Assembly (NCBI GenBank): GCA_038203525.1
Contig: JBBRDW010000002.1
Span: 1-64,000, forward strand
Length of the DNA: 64,000 nt
Origin: Limnovirga sp038203525
Lineage (GTDB): Bacteria > Bacteroidota > Bacteroidia > Chitinophagales > Chitinophagaceae
Direction: 5' to 3'
Shown here piece after piece: positions 27,386 to 34,775 of this stretch. Positions within the stretch are counted from its first letter, which is position 1, and every line of letters begins with the position of its first letter. The notes beneath the pieces are model-generated. The model saw nothing but the letters and a program-made list of their open reading frames with translations. It was not told the origin of the DNA and made no database searches. The translations under genes were made by a program, and so were the position numbers.

Positions 27386-28477
27386 TTAGCGTTTAAACCC
27401 TGGCTGCAGGTAATTATTAATCGCTGTAAATGGTACCAGTAAATTTACTTCCCCATCTGCAAAAGATTTTATTTCGTAAGGGGCATACAAAAAACCAATA
27501 CCGCTGGTAGTAATATAAAAATTTGCAGCTGGTGGTATTTTGTTTACAAGAAAATAATTTTGGTCGAGTGGCTTGTTGTTTTTTATACCGTACTGCAGGC
27601 GTGCCACCTGTTCCAGCAATGAAGGAAGTACTTTAATGCCTGCTTCATTTACCACATCTGTCAACTGTAATTTTTTACCACTTGTCTTATTAATACAGGC
27701 AAGTGCTGTTGAATAATTTCCATGTGCGCCGCCACTAAAGTCATAGCTATATTTAGCAAGTGTAATGTGTTGTTCATTTTCATACATCACCATTACTTTT
27801 TCTTCCTGTTGCGATGATAAAGACAAACCCATTTCAGCAGTTTCCTTTGGCAGCATTTTTTCGTTCTCCGTTTTCCAGGTAGACAGTACTTTGTTTTTTT
27901 CATCGCCAATCCATTTTGCAATTTGAACAGAGGGTGTTTTAATATTCAGCATTTGCAGTATTTGCTTTTTTACGGCAAGGTCTGTGGCATTGGTGCCCAC
28001 AGGCAAAATTGATGCGCCAAAATAATCGCACTGAGATTCATTATTATATTTTTTAGCAAGTGTGGCACTGCCTTCTGCAAATAAATAGCTAAAAGGTGTA
28101 AACATTTTTTCATTGCTAACCTTAAGCTCGAAGTTGCCTTTTTTCTCTGGGCTATTTTCCTTTGTAAGCGTGCTTTTGCCTATAAACATGTCACCGTTCA
28201 CCATGCCAGTAAGCAGAATGCTAACCGGCCCGCTGATTGCACTTATGCTCATACTGTCTGGGCTTGATACAGCTTCGCCGGGGTACAAAGGCATTGGCCA
28301 TTGGTTTTGCGCAAACCAGATATATCCGCTTAAATTTTTTCCCGCTTTATGTAAATGAAGGGTAGCTGGCAGATTACCTATTTTACCTGTAAATATTTTA
28401 TACCAGCTTTCCGGGGTTTGTGCAGCAACAATAGAAGTGCATAAAGCAAATACCACAGATGCGATTATATTTTTCAT
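27386..28477 (-). CDS. Exported DUF3298 (RsiV-like C-terminal domain) protein
   Basis: 363 residues with a signal peptide ending at VAAQ (about residue 19). The C-terminal half carries the PdaC/DUF3298 pattern: YSYDFSGGAHGNYSTALACINKTSGKKLQLTDVV followed by FYITTSGIGFLYAPYEIKSFADGEVNLLVPF. In RsiV this fold binds lysozyme, while many Bacteroidota homologs are uncharacterised periplasmic proteins. The N-terminal half (GKIGNLPATLHLHKAGKNLSGYIWF) is a small beta domain. No partner sigma factor is adjacent, so an anti-sigma role is not supported here. It may be followed in transcription by nothing, since a repeat lies after the stop. Confidence 0.78.
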   Translation of the reverse strand: MKNIIASVVFALCTSIVAAQTPESWYKIFTGKIGNLPATLHLHKAGKNLSGYIWFAQNQWPMPLYPGEAVSSPDSMSISAISGPVSILLTGMVNGDMFIGKSTLTKENSPEKKGNFELKVSNEKMFTPFSYLFAEGSATLAKKYNNESQCDYFGASILPVGTNATDLAVKKQILQMLNIKTPSVQIAKWIGDEKNKVLSTWKTENEKMLPKETAEMGLSLSSQQEEKVMVMYENEQHITLAKYSYDFSGGAHGNYSTALACINKTSGKKLQLTDVVNEAGIKVLPSLLEQVARLQYGIKNNKPLDQNYFLVNKIPPAANFYITTSGIGFLYAPYEIKSFADGEVNLLVPFTAINNYLQPGFKR

Positions 28478-28536
28478 ATTATTTACATTTTATCCAAATT
28501 TAAATGTAAGATTTTTTTACTGGTTAACCAGGTTGA

Positions 28537-29520
28537 TTATCTCTTAAGTACTTCAGGGTTTAAGATTGCCGGCGGGTGAAACGCATGCGGACCATACCCC
28601 AATGCCGCAATAAGGTTATCCGCTCCGGCACTTGCAAGCCCGTATTGCGTCTCTGCCGTGCCGCCTGCAATATGCGGTGTAAGCAACACATTAGGCAACC
28701 CAGGCAAGCCGGGAAAAATAACAGGCTCCTCTTCAAAAACATCAAGCGCAGCGGCGGAAATTTTCTTTTGTTGCAAAGCTGCCGAAAGGGCCGCTTCGTC
28801 AATTAAACCGCCTCTTGCAATGTTGATTAATATTGCCGATGGTTTCATTAAATCCAGTTCTTTTTCCCCAATATAGTGATAATTATTTTTTGTTAATGGA
28901 AGGGCAAGCACCACAAAATCTGCCTCAGATAAAAGTGCCTGTTTTGTTTTGTAACCCGCTTTACATTCCTCTTCAACAGCAGCATCTACCCTGTTACGGT
29001 TGTTATAGATTACCCGCATATTAAAACCCACAGCCCGTCTTGCAATAGCCTGGCCAATACGCCCTAAGCCAATAATACCAAGGGTTTTGCCGTTTACCGC
29101 CGTTCCGTAAAAAAGCGTTCCTACCGGATGCTTCCAGTTGCCTTCCTTTATATATTGTGCCGCTTCTGCTATCCTGCGCGCGGATGCAATCATCACACCC
29201 CAGGTAAAATCCGCCACGGTTTCATTTGCCGGCCCCGGGGCATTGGTAACAATTATACCTGCCGCTGTAAGCGCATCAACATCAACGTTGTTATAACCTG
29301 CGGCTGTTACACAAATAGCTTTCAGACGTGTTGCACCTGCCACAGCCGACGCATCAATTTTTTCTCCACCGGCAAGCAAAACACCATCCATATCTTTCAA
29401 TACTTCTGGCAATTCCACTGCTGAATATTTTTTTCCTTCATTTAGAGATACATCAAAATATTCTTTCAGCCGCTCAACTATTTCCGCCGCCAATGGCCTT
29501 GTTATCAATATTTTTTTCAT
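28537..29520 (-). CDS. D-isomer-specific 2-hydroxyacid dehydrogenase (glycerate/glyoxylate reductase-like)
   Basis: 327 residues, a full-length family member. The Rossmann motif GIIGLGRIGQAIAR lies at about 149-162. The catalytic Arg is in NIARGGLIDEAAL (about 233-245), the Glu is in the following DVFEEEP segment, and the catalytic His is in LTPHIAGGTAETQ (about 282). The N-terminal part (LLAGGEKIDASAV) and TNAPGPANETVADFTWG are typical of glyoxylate/hydroxypyruvate reductases. It reduces a 2-oxoacid with NAD(P)H in the cytoplasm, and substrate choice among glyoxylate, hydroxypyruvate and others is not resolvable. It is 59 bp upstream of the DUF3298 gene and could be co-transcribed with it. 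Confidence 0.88.
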   Translation of the reverse strand: MKKILITRPLAAEIVERLKEYFDVSLNEGKKYSAVELPEVLKDMDGVLLAGGEKIDASAVAGATRLKAICVTAAGYNNVDVDALTAAGIIVTNAPGPANETVADFTWGVMIASARRIAEAAQYIKEGNWKHPVGTLFYGTAVNGKTLGIIGLGRIGQAIARRAVGFNMRVIYNNRNRVDAAVEEECKAGYKTKQALLSEADFVVLALPLTKNNYHYIGEKELDLMKPSAILINIARGGLIDEAALSAALQQKKISAAALDVFEEEPVIFPGLPGLPNVLLTPHIAGGTAETQYGLASAGADNLIAALGYGPHAFHPPAILNPEVLKR

Positions 29521-29544
29521 AGCGTTATCGGTTATTTTTTACTT

Positions 29545-29600
29545 AGCTGCATTACTGCTATTTGGCTCCGGTTGTGTCACTCACTTGTACTTTGGGTACT
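29545..29600 (-). repeat. DIR copy 15 (divergent core)
   Basis: Reverse copy whose core, TTGTGTCACTCACTTGTAC (29572-29590), differs from the main family at several positions. The same variant recurs at 50196 and 55413, so it is a subfamily rather than random decay. Confidence 0.75.
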
Positions 29601-29752
29601 ATATTCGGCAAGTGCAGAACGGCTTTTCAAATCAATTTTGCTGCTTTCAGTAAAATTATAGGGTTCTTTGGTGCAAAGCAAAACAAGGGAGCAAGTTTCG
29701 GGTTTTAAAAACCAATAGCCGGCAATATTTTTGTGTTAAAGAAAAAGATAAA

Positions 29753-30601
29753 ATGAAAACACAAGACAATCTCAATTACAATCGCATCGCAGTTGCAATT
29801 GAATTTATTCAGAAAAATTTTAGAGATCAGCCCGATCTTGATGCAGTAGCTGCGCAAGTGCATTTAAGCCCTTTTCATTTTCAAAGATTGTTTACAGACT
29901 GGGCCGGCGTTAGCCCAAAAAAATTTATACAATACCTGAGCATAGAGTACGCTAAAAGGATATTGAAAGAAAGCAACACTACTTTGTTTGATACAGCATT
30001 TAGCACTGGCCTTTCCGGTACTAGCCGCCTTCATGATTTGTTTATAAAAATTGAAGGAATGACACCCGGCGAATACAAGAACGGCGGCCAAAATCTTTCT
30101 ATTAATTATAGTTTTGCCGAAAGCCCATTTGGAAATATTCTGGTTGCCTCAACTGCTAAAGGAATTTGCCATATGGCATTTGCAGATGATGAACAAAATG
30201 CGCTTACAGCATTTAAAAACAATTTTCCTAATGCACATGTAAATCAAATGGTTGATACGATTCAGCAAAATGCGCTCTTTATTTTTGCCCATAACTGGAG
30301 TAAACTGCACCAAATAAAACTGCACCTGAAAGGCACCGATTTCCAGGTAAAAGTTTGGGAAGCATTGTTAAAAATACCTATGGGTAAATTAGCTACTTAT
30401 GGTCGCCTTGCCAAGGCCATTGATAACCCCAAAGCATCCCGTGCTGTGGGTACTGCCATTGGCGATAATCCGGTTGCTTTCTTAATTCCCTGCCACCGTG
30501 TAATTCAATCTAAAGGCTCGTTTGGCCAGTATCATTGGGGCAGCATTCGTAAAACTGCGATAATTGCCTGGGAAGCGGCGAAGGAACATTCAATGCAATA
30601 A
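29753..30601 (+). CDS. AraC-type regulator fused to O6-methylguanine-DNA methyltransferase (Ada-like)
   Basis: 282 residues. The N-terminal AraC helix-turn-helix pair (about 10-100) has DLDAVAAQVHLSPFHFQRLF and LFDTAFSTGLSGTSRLHDLF. The C-terminal MGMT domain has GTDFQVKVWEALLKIPMGKLATYG, KASRAVGTAIGDNPVAFLIPCHRV with the alkyl-accepting Cys near residue 247, and GSFGQYHWGSIRK. It repairs O6-alkylguanine by suicidal transfer and probably regulates its own response. Unlike E. coli Ada, it lacks the N-terminal zinc-binding phosphotriester domain; this two-domain form is common in Bacteroidota. Spacer sequence before the gene includes TATTTTTG at about 29725, a possible -7 box. Confidence 0.9.
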   Translation: MKTQDNLNYNRIAVAIEFIQKNFRDQPDLDAVAAQVHLSPFHFQRLFTDWAGVSPKKFIQYLSIEYAKRILKESNTTLFDTAFSTGLSGTSRLHDLFIKIEGMTPGEYKNGGQNLSINYSFAESPFGNILVASTAKGICHMAFADDEQNALTAFKNNFPNAHVNQMVDTIQQNALFIFAHNWSKLHQIKLHLKGTDFQVKVWEALLKIPMGKLATYGRLAKAIDNPKASRAVGTAIGDNPVAFLIPCHRVIQSKGSFGQYHWGSIRKTAIIAWEAAKEHSMQ

Positions 30602-30639
30602 AAATATGAGACCCTCCATCAAACAACAACCAACTCATT

Positions 30640-31015
30640 GCGCCTGCTGTTGAATAAATTTACGAACGTACAAGAGTCCTGCCTCTGCGCATTGGCGTCA
30701 AGCTAATTTTTAATAAAAATCGCTGAAAGTGTTTGCCAGTAATGGTTTTAGGTAGTCTTGCAATAAGGGTTTAATAAATGGTATTAAATATTAATGCGTT
30801 TCAGAATAATCTTCGCTTTCATTGGCAAGGAAAAAAAGCAACTGAGTCTTCCAAGGCGCAAAGGGAACCCCAAGTATAAGAGTGCGACGCAACGAAAGCT
30901 CAATAGTAGTAATACTGTTGGGTCAATAAATGTATTTCTTAGCTTGACGCATGTGTGCCTCTTCGGGAAGAAAAGGTTAACTGTATTATCTAAAGCCGGG
31001 CTCAAAACAAAGAAT
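30640..31015 (+). repeat. DIR copy 16, split by the MITE-like element
   Basis: Outer forward copy. GAACGTACAAGAGT ends at 30677, and the sequence resumes after 30962 and closes with AAAGCCGGGCTCAAAACAAAG, immediately before the stop of the next gene (31018). The inserted element occupies about 30687-30958. Confidence 0.75.
30687..30958 (+). mobile_element. MITE-like element, copy C
   Basis: 272 bp, same orientation as copy B. The terminal inverted repeats are at 30687-30706 and 30939-30958. GCCTCT occurs at 30681-30686 and again at 30957-30962, a likely target duplication. An internal DIR core GTATAAGAGTGCGACGCAA lies at 30874-30892. Sequence such as AAAAATCGCTGAAAGTGTTT is shared with copies A and B. 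Confidence 0.78.
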
Positions 31016-31017
31016 TA

Positions 31018-31320
31018 TTACAATTCATCTGTTTCATAAATCCGCAGCCTGTTTTTAAGTACCAGCATGTCATGACTTATATTGTTCATGCGATGGAGTA
31101 AATGCGCAATGGCTTCAATACCTTCCAGGTTAATTGCAAGGTCGTAATGCAGGCGCACATATTTTTCTAATTCGGGTAACTGTTCGGCCACAATAAAAAC
31201 CGAATCCTGCTTACGTTCCACCTCAATTAGGCCGCACTCCTGCAGGGAACTGATGAAAGAAAATTCAACATGGTGATGTACACAAAACTCATTTACTGGT
31301 ATTAAATTTTTCGTTTGCAT
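31018..31320 (-). CDS. cbpM: Chaperone modulator CbpM-like
   Basis: 100 residues with a MerR-like winged-helix start (LIPVNEFCVHHHVEFSFISSLQECGLIEV) and a helical tail (IEAIAHLLHRMNNISHDMLVLKNRL). It is encoded 12 bp downstream of cbpA on the same strand, the classical cbpA-cbpM arrangement. In E. coli CbpM binds the CbpA J domain and inhibits its co-chaperone and DNA-binding activities. The stop codon abuts the conserved end of a DIR. Confidence 0.82.
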   Translation of the reverse strand: MQTKNLIPVNEFCVHHHVEFSFISSLQECGLIEVERKQDSVFIVAEQLPELEKYVRLHYDLAINLEGIEAIAHLLHRMNNISHDMLVLKNRLRIYETDEL

Positions 31321-31332
31321 GGAGATAATTTT

Positions 31333-32235
31333 TTACGATGAAAGTTTCAATAACTCCCTAAATAATTCTTTCTGTTTTTCCGTCAGGTCCGTAGGTATTT
31401 TTACGGTGTAGGTTATGTACAAATCTCCGTGCTGACCTTCCTTCTTGTAAACTGGAAAACCCTTGTCTTTCAACCGCGTTTTAGTGCCGTTTTGTGTTTC
31501 AGGCTTTACCTTCAGTTTCACTTTACCGCTCAGGGTATCGATAGTTATTTCGCCGCCCAATACCGCAGTGTATAAGTCCAGTTCTGCTGTGGTATAAATG
31601 TCGTTGCCCATACGTTTAAATTGTGTGTCGGCGGCTATTTGAAATGTTATATAAAGGTCGCCATCGGGCCCGCCGTTTATGCCCTTGCCACCATGACCTT
31701 TCAGTTTTATGACCTGCCCGTTTTCTATACCCGCCGGTATGGTAATGCGAATATTCTTTCCGTTAACCGCCAGCGTTTGCTGGTGTGTATGGTAAGCATC
31801 TTTAAGGTGCAAATGCAGTTCAGCGTTGTAATCTTCCCCCCTGAATTTTGCTTGCCGCCCACCGCTTCTGCCACCGCCAGAACCGCCGAACATAGATGCA
31901 AAAAAATCAGAGAAATCACCGCCATCATAAGACTCTGAAAACTGGCTGCCACCCGCCCCTTGTTGAGGACGTGAACCCTGCGCCTGCCGGGCTTTTTCGT
32001 ATTCCTCGCCGTGCTGCCAGTCTTTACCGTACTTATCATATTTTGTACGTTTTTCCGGGTCGCTTAAAACCTCATTAGCTTCGTTCACCTGCTGAAATTT
32101 GGTATGCGCTTCTTTGTCATTGGGGTTCAAATCAGGGTGCAGTTTGCGGGCAAGTTTACGGTAAGCCTTTTTGATGTCCTCATCGGTTGCATTTTTTTCA
32201 ATGCCCAATACTTTGTAATAATCTATAAACGCCAT
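31333..32235 (-). CDS. cbpA: CbpA-type DnaJ co-chaperone
   Basis: 300 residues. The N-terminal J domain (MAFIDYYKVLGIEKNATDEDIK) has HPD at 33-35. A Gly/Ser/Phe-rich linker (about 85-125, FFASMFGGSGGGRSGG) leads to two C-terminal beta-sandwich substrate domains (ITIPAGIENGQVIKLKGHGG, DLYITFQI, AVLGGEITIDTLSGKVKLKV, TRLKDKGFPVY). The zinc-finger domain of true DnaJ is absent, as expected for CbpA. It works with DnaK in protein folding under stress and is co-transcribed with cbpM. Confidence 0.92.
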   Translation of the reverse strand: MAFIDYYKVLGIEKNATDEDIKKAYRKLARKLHPDLNPNDKEAHTKFQQVNEANEVLSDPEKRTKYDKYGKDWQHGEEYEKARQAQGSRPQQGAGGSQFSESYDGGDFSDFFASMFGGSGGGRSGGRQAKFRGEDYNAELHLHLKDAYHTHQQTLAVNGKNIRITIPAGIENGQVIKLKGHGGKGINGGPDGDLYITFQIAADTQFKRMGNDIYTTAELDLYTAVLGGEITIDTLSGKVKLKVKPETQNGTKTRLKDKGFPVYKKEGQHGDLYITYTVKIPTDLTEKQKELFRELLKLSS

Positions 32236-32337
32236 GAATATGATTTAAGAAACTGATGCAATAGAATGTTTATTCAAATTTAAACAATAGCACGGTCACT
32301 CCTCTCAGTTATTTTAGCAGATGTGATTGAAGGAATT

Positions 32338-32440
32338 ATTTTGTACCCGGCAGTGGATCTTTGTGAAGCTTTTCTTGCGTCGCACTCTTGTACGGTTTGA
32401 TACTTTATTGAGCTTTTATTGCGGTGTAGTTGGAAGCGAA
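32338..32440 (-). repeat. DIR copy 17
   Basis: Reverse copy with perfect core complement at 32375-32393, a CCCGGCAG end at about 32346 and an ATTGAGCTTTTATTGCGGTG arm at 32407-32426. It forms an inverted pair with copy 18 around the toxin-antitoxin module. Confidence 0.88.
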
Positions 32441-32496
32441 GGATGTGGGGAATAATAACATACTAGAGGATAAAAAATTCCGTAGAATTATTTATC

Positions 32497-32880
32497 TCAG
32501 GCACTAACTATTTTTAAACCAGTAATACTTTTAAAGTCTGTAACATTCCAGCTGAATAATGTAAGATCATAAACTAAAGCTGCAGCAGCAATAATGGCAT
32601 CAGGCAGTTTAACATGGTGAGCTTTACGAATATCTACTGTTTTTAATTTTATTTGCTGCTCCAGTTCTATAACCAATGCGTCATTGATAAAATTGTGCAT
32701 TACTTCCAAATCCTTTTTGGTAGCCGTTTTCCAAGAAAGTAATTCAATTTCGGTAATATCGGACATTACGGGCTGCTCGTCTTTTAGCAAATCATCAATA
32801 AATTTTTCACCAACCAGGGGTAACTGTTGCTGCTAATAATAGATAGCAGTATTATTATCGCATAAATGTTTTAGTCCCAT
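32497..32880 (-). pseudogene. VapC-like PIN-domain toxin interrupted by an in-frame stop
   Basis: Translating from ATG 32880 gives MGLKHLCDNNTAIYY, then TAG at codon 16 (32835-32833), then an uninterrupted frame QQQLPLVGEKFIDDLL and onward to a stop at 32497. The whole has the 127-residue length and pattern of a PIN ribonuclease: the first Asp in LCDNN, Glu in ITEIELLSW, Asp in KLPDAIIAAAAL and Asp in WNVTDF. The expected residue at the stop is Leu (TTG or CTG), one base away. The start codon overlaps the antitoxin gene by 10 bases, as in active modules. A shortened product from an internal start would lack the first catalytic Asp. It is probably an inactive toxin, unless the stop is suppressed or a sequencing error. 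Confidence 0.8.
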
Positions 32881-33071
32881 TCGCTTCGTAATTCTTTTAG
32901 CTGACTGTCAATATCTGTTAATAGTTGTTTAGTCATAGCTCCCTTGTATTTTGTAGCCCAGTTAACAGTATGTTGTTTTTCCCTGTGCAAGCGGATAAGC
33001 TGCAGAAGTTCAAGATTCTGTAAAAGCTTTATAGCTTTACTATTAATGATATCTATAGTTACTCTTTGCAT
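32871..33071 (-). CDS. Antitoxin-like small protein of the PIN module
   Basis: 66 residues, MQRVTIDIINSKAIKLLQNL at the start, then a charged helical tail ending LKELRSEWD. Its size, position directly upstream of and overlapping a PIN gene, and N-terminal beta strand followed by a helix match antitoxins found with VapC-like toxins in Bacteroidota. The N-terminus would bind DNA and autoregulate, and the tail would neutralise the toxin. The frame is intact while the toxin is interrupted. No sequence-specific family name can be given with confidence. Confidence 0.7.
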   Translation of the reverse strand: MQRVTIDIINSKAIKLLQNLELLQLIRLHREKQHTVNWATKYKGAMTKQLLTDIDSQLKELRSEWD

Positions 33072-33189
33072 AATTTAGTTTTTAAATAATCTCCTGTTAC
33101 AAAATTAAAAATGATAACTATTACCTGCGTTCTTAAAAGTATCTTCTCGCAACTGCTTTTACGCTTCAATTCATTTAGCGTGTATTACC

Positions 33190-33296
33190 ATCTTCGCTTC
33201 GGTAAAAGCTCAATAAACTGTCCAACCGTACAAGCGTGCGACGCAACCGGGTTTAATAGTAGTACTGCAGCCTGGCTAATAAAATTCTTCCGGAAA
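33190..33296 (+). repeat. DIR copy 18
   Basis: Forward copy with all parts well preserved: ATCTTCGCTTCGGTAAAAGC, CAATAAACTGTCCAACC, core GTACAAGCGTGCGACGCAA at 33228-33246, AATAGTAGTACTGC and GCCTGGCTAATAAAATTC. A good reference copy for aligning the family. Confidence 0.9.
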
Positions 33297-33352
33297 TTTG
33301 AAACGCAACCTATTTTGGTAAAAGGCTTAGTTACCTTAATTTCGACTGATCA

Positions 33353-34258
33353 ATGACTATTCATTATCCTATGCTGTTAGATGGTGGTCTTTCAAATGAA
33401 CTGGAAAGACAAGGGTGTGATTTGAATCAAAAATTATGGAGTGCTCAGTTGCTGGAATCTAACCCCGAAGCGATTGTTCTTGCTCACCTGGCTTATCTTG
33501 AAGCGGGCGCACAGTGCATCATAACTTCCAGTTACCAGGCCACCATTCCCGGGTTTATGGCGATTGGTTATGATAAGCATTCGGCTAGTGCACTTATACT
33601 GAAATCGGTTCAGTTGGCGGAAGAAGCCAGAAGGCGTTTCATGTTATTAAATCCTCGTGAACCCAAGCCGTTAATCGCTGCCAGCATTGGACCTTATGGA
33701 GCCTATTTAGCAGATGGCTCAGAATATCGTGGTGATTACGGTATTACTGATCTGGAGCTAACAGACTTTCATGCGCCAAGAATCAATTTACTGGATAATT
33801 CAACGGCAGATATCTTCGCCTGCGAAACCATTCCAAGTTTTCAGGAGGCTAAGGTGTTGGCTGCCTGTTTAAAGACCAAAAAAAAATCTGCCTGGATCTC
33901 TTTTTCCTGTAAGGACGGCAAACACATTAATGATGGAACGCCTATTGAAAAATGTGCTGCCTTTTTCGCCCATCATCCTGCCGTATTTGCTATGGGTGTA
34001 AACTGCACTTCGCCAGACTACATTTCAGCATTAATACAATCCATCAAAACAAAATCAGGAGATAAAAAAATAGTGGTGTATCCAAATTCAGGAGCCGTCT
34101 ATCATGCTGAGAGCAAAACCTGGACTGGTCTTTCGGATACTTTCTCCTGCGAATTAATGGTAAAAGAATGGCTGGATTTGGGTGCAGATATTATTGGAGG
34201 CTGTTGTAATATTGGCCCTGAGCAAATTAAAGCAATGGGTAAAATTATTTATCAATAA
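33353..34258 (+). CDS. mmuM: Homocysteine S-methyltransferase
   Basis: 301 residues. The N-terminal LLDGGLSNELERQG, the middle ITSSYQATIPGF and ASIGPYGAYLADGSEYRGDYG, and the zinc ligands are all present: Cys in MGVNCTSP and the adjacent pair in GGCCNIGP at about 284-285. These are the marks of betaine/S-methylmethionine-homocysteine methyltransferases of the MmuM type. It transfers a methyl group from S-methylmethionine (or S-adenosylmethionine) to homocysteine to form methionine in the cytoplasm. No mmuP-type transporter is adjacent. The gene begins about 57 bp after a DIR end. Confidence 0.92.
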   Translation: MTIHYPMLLDGGLSNELERQGCDLNQKLWSAQLLESNPEAIVLAHLAYLEAGAQCIITSSYQATIPGFMAIGYDKHSASALILKSVQLAEEARRRFMLLNPREPKPLIAASIGPYGAYLADGSEYRGDYGITDLELTDFHAPRINLLDNSTADIFACETIPSFQEAKVLAACLKTKKKSAWISFSCKDGKHINDGTPIEKCAAFFAHHPAVFAMGVNCTSPDYISALIQSIKTKSGDKKIVVYPNSGAVYHAESKTWTGLSDTFSCELMVKEWLDLGADIIGGCCNIGPEQIKAMGKIIYQ

Positions 34259-34640
34259 ACTAATGCTGGGTGGGCGTTTTTTTTACCTTCCCTCAAAGCT
34301 ATTATAGTTATCTGGCATTGGTTAATTGCTAACCAGCCTTGCTGCTACCCTCGTGTTTATGCAGTTGCGGGACTTTGAGAAACTAAAGGCAAGTCCAATT
34401 TTTTCTTAGGGTTTCATCACACTGCCAAGGTTCGCTTCTTCACAAACCTTTATCCTATTTTGTTCTTCGCCCAGGTTCGTTGCTTCACGAATAATTATCA
34501 TGTTTTATTACGTTGCATGGAACGGCACAGACGCAACCTTTTATAAATGTTACGGAGACGAATCAAAGTAAAGTTCATTAATAACAAAAAATGATCAATG
34601 GGGAGGTGTCCCGAACAACCGAAATTCCTTTTAGCCAATA
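34259..34640. other. Intergenic region with two copies of a short secondary repeat
   Basis: About 380 bp without a gene. GCCAAGGTTCGCTTCTTCAC (34421-34440) and GCCCAGGTTCGTTGCTTCAC (34470-34489) are two imperfect copies of a motif whose complement also occurs at 119-140 next to DIR copy 1. Confidence 0.5.
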
Positions 34641-34644
34641 TATT

Positions 34645-34775
34645 TTTACCATCAATCTTCGCTGCGGTAAAAGCTCAATAAACTATCCAACCGTACAAGT
34701 GTGCGACCGCCGCCTTGGGCGGCGCAAGCTGCAAGAGGCGATACTATGAAAAACAATGCCCTGGCTCAAAATATT
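34645..34775 (+). repeat. DIR copy 19 (palindrome subtype, uninterrupted)
   Basis: Forward copy: CAATCTTCGCTGCGGTAAAA, core start GTACAAGTGTGCGAC at 34693-34707, then the GC-rich palindrome CCGCCGCCTTGGGCGGCG, then CAAGCTGCAAG and CCCTGGCTCAAAATATT. It ends within a few bases of the next gene's stop (34776). It corresponds to the target site occupied by the MITE-like element elsewhere. Confidence 0.85.

Noticed and set aside
27386..28477. Anti-sigma factor (RsiV) annotation for the DUF3298 protein
   Set aside because: No membrane anchor of the RsiV type and no adjacent sigma factor gene; only the C-terminal fold is shared.
31621..32078. Frames overlapping cbpA on both strands
   Set aside because: Shadows of the DnaJ-like coding region, with low-complexity Gly-rich sequence on the sense strand.
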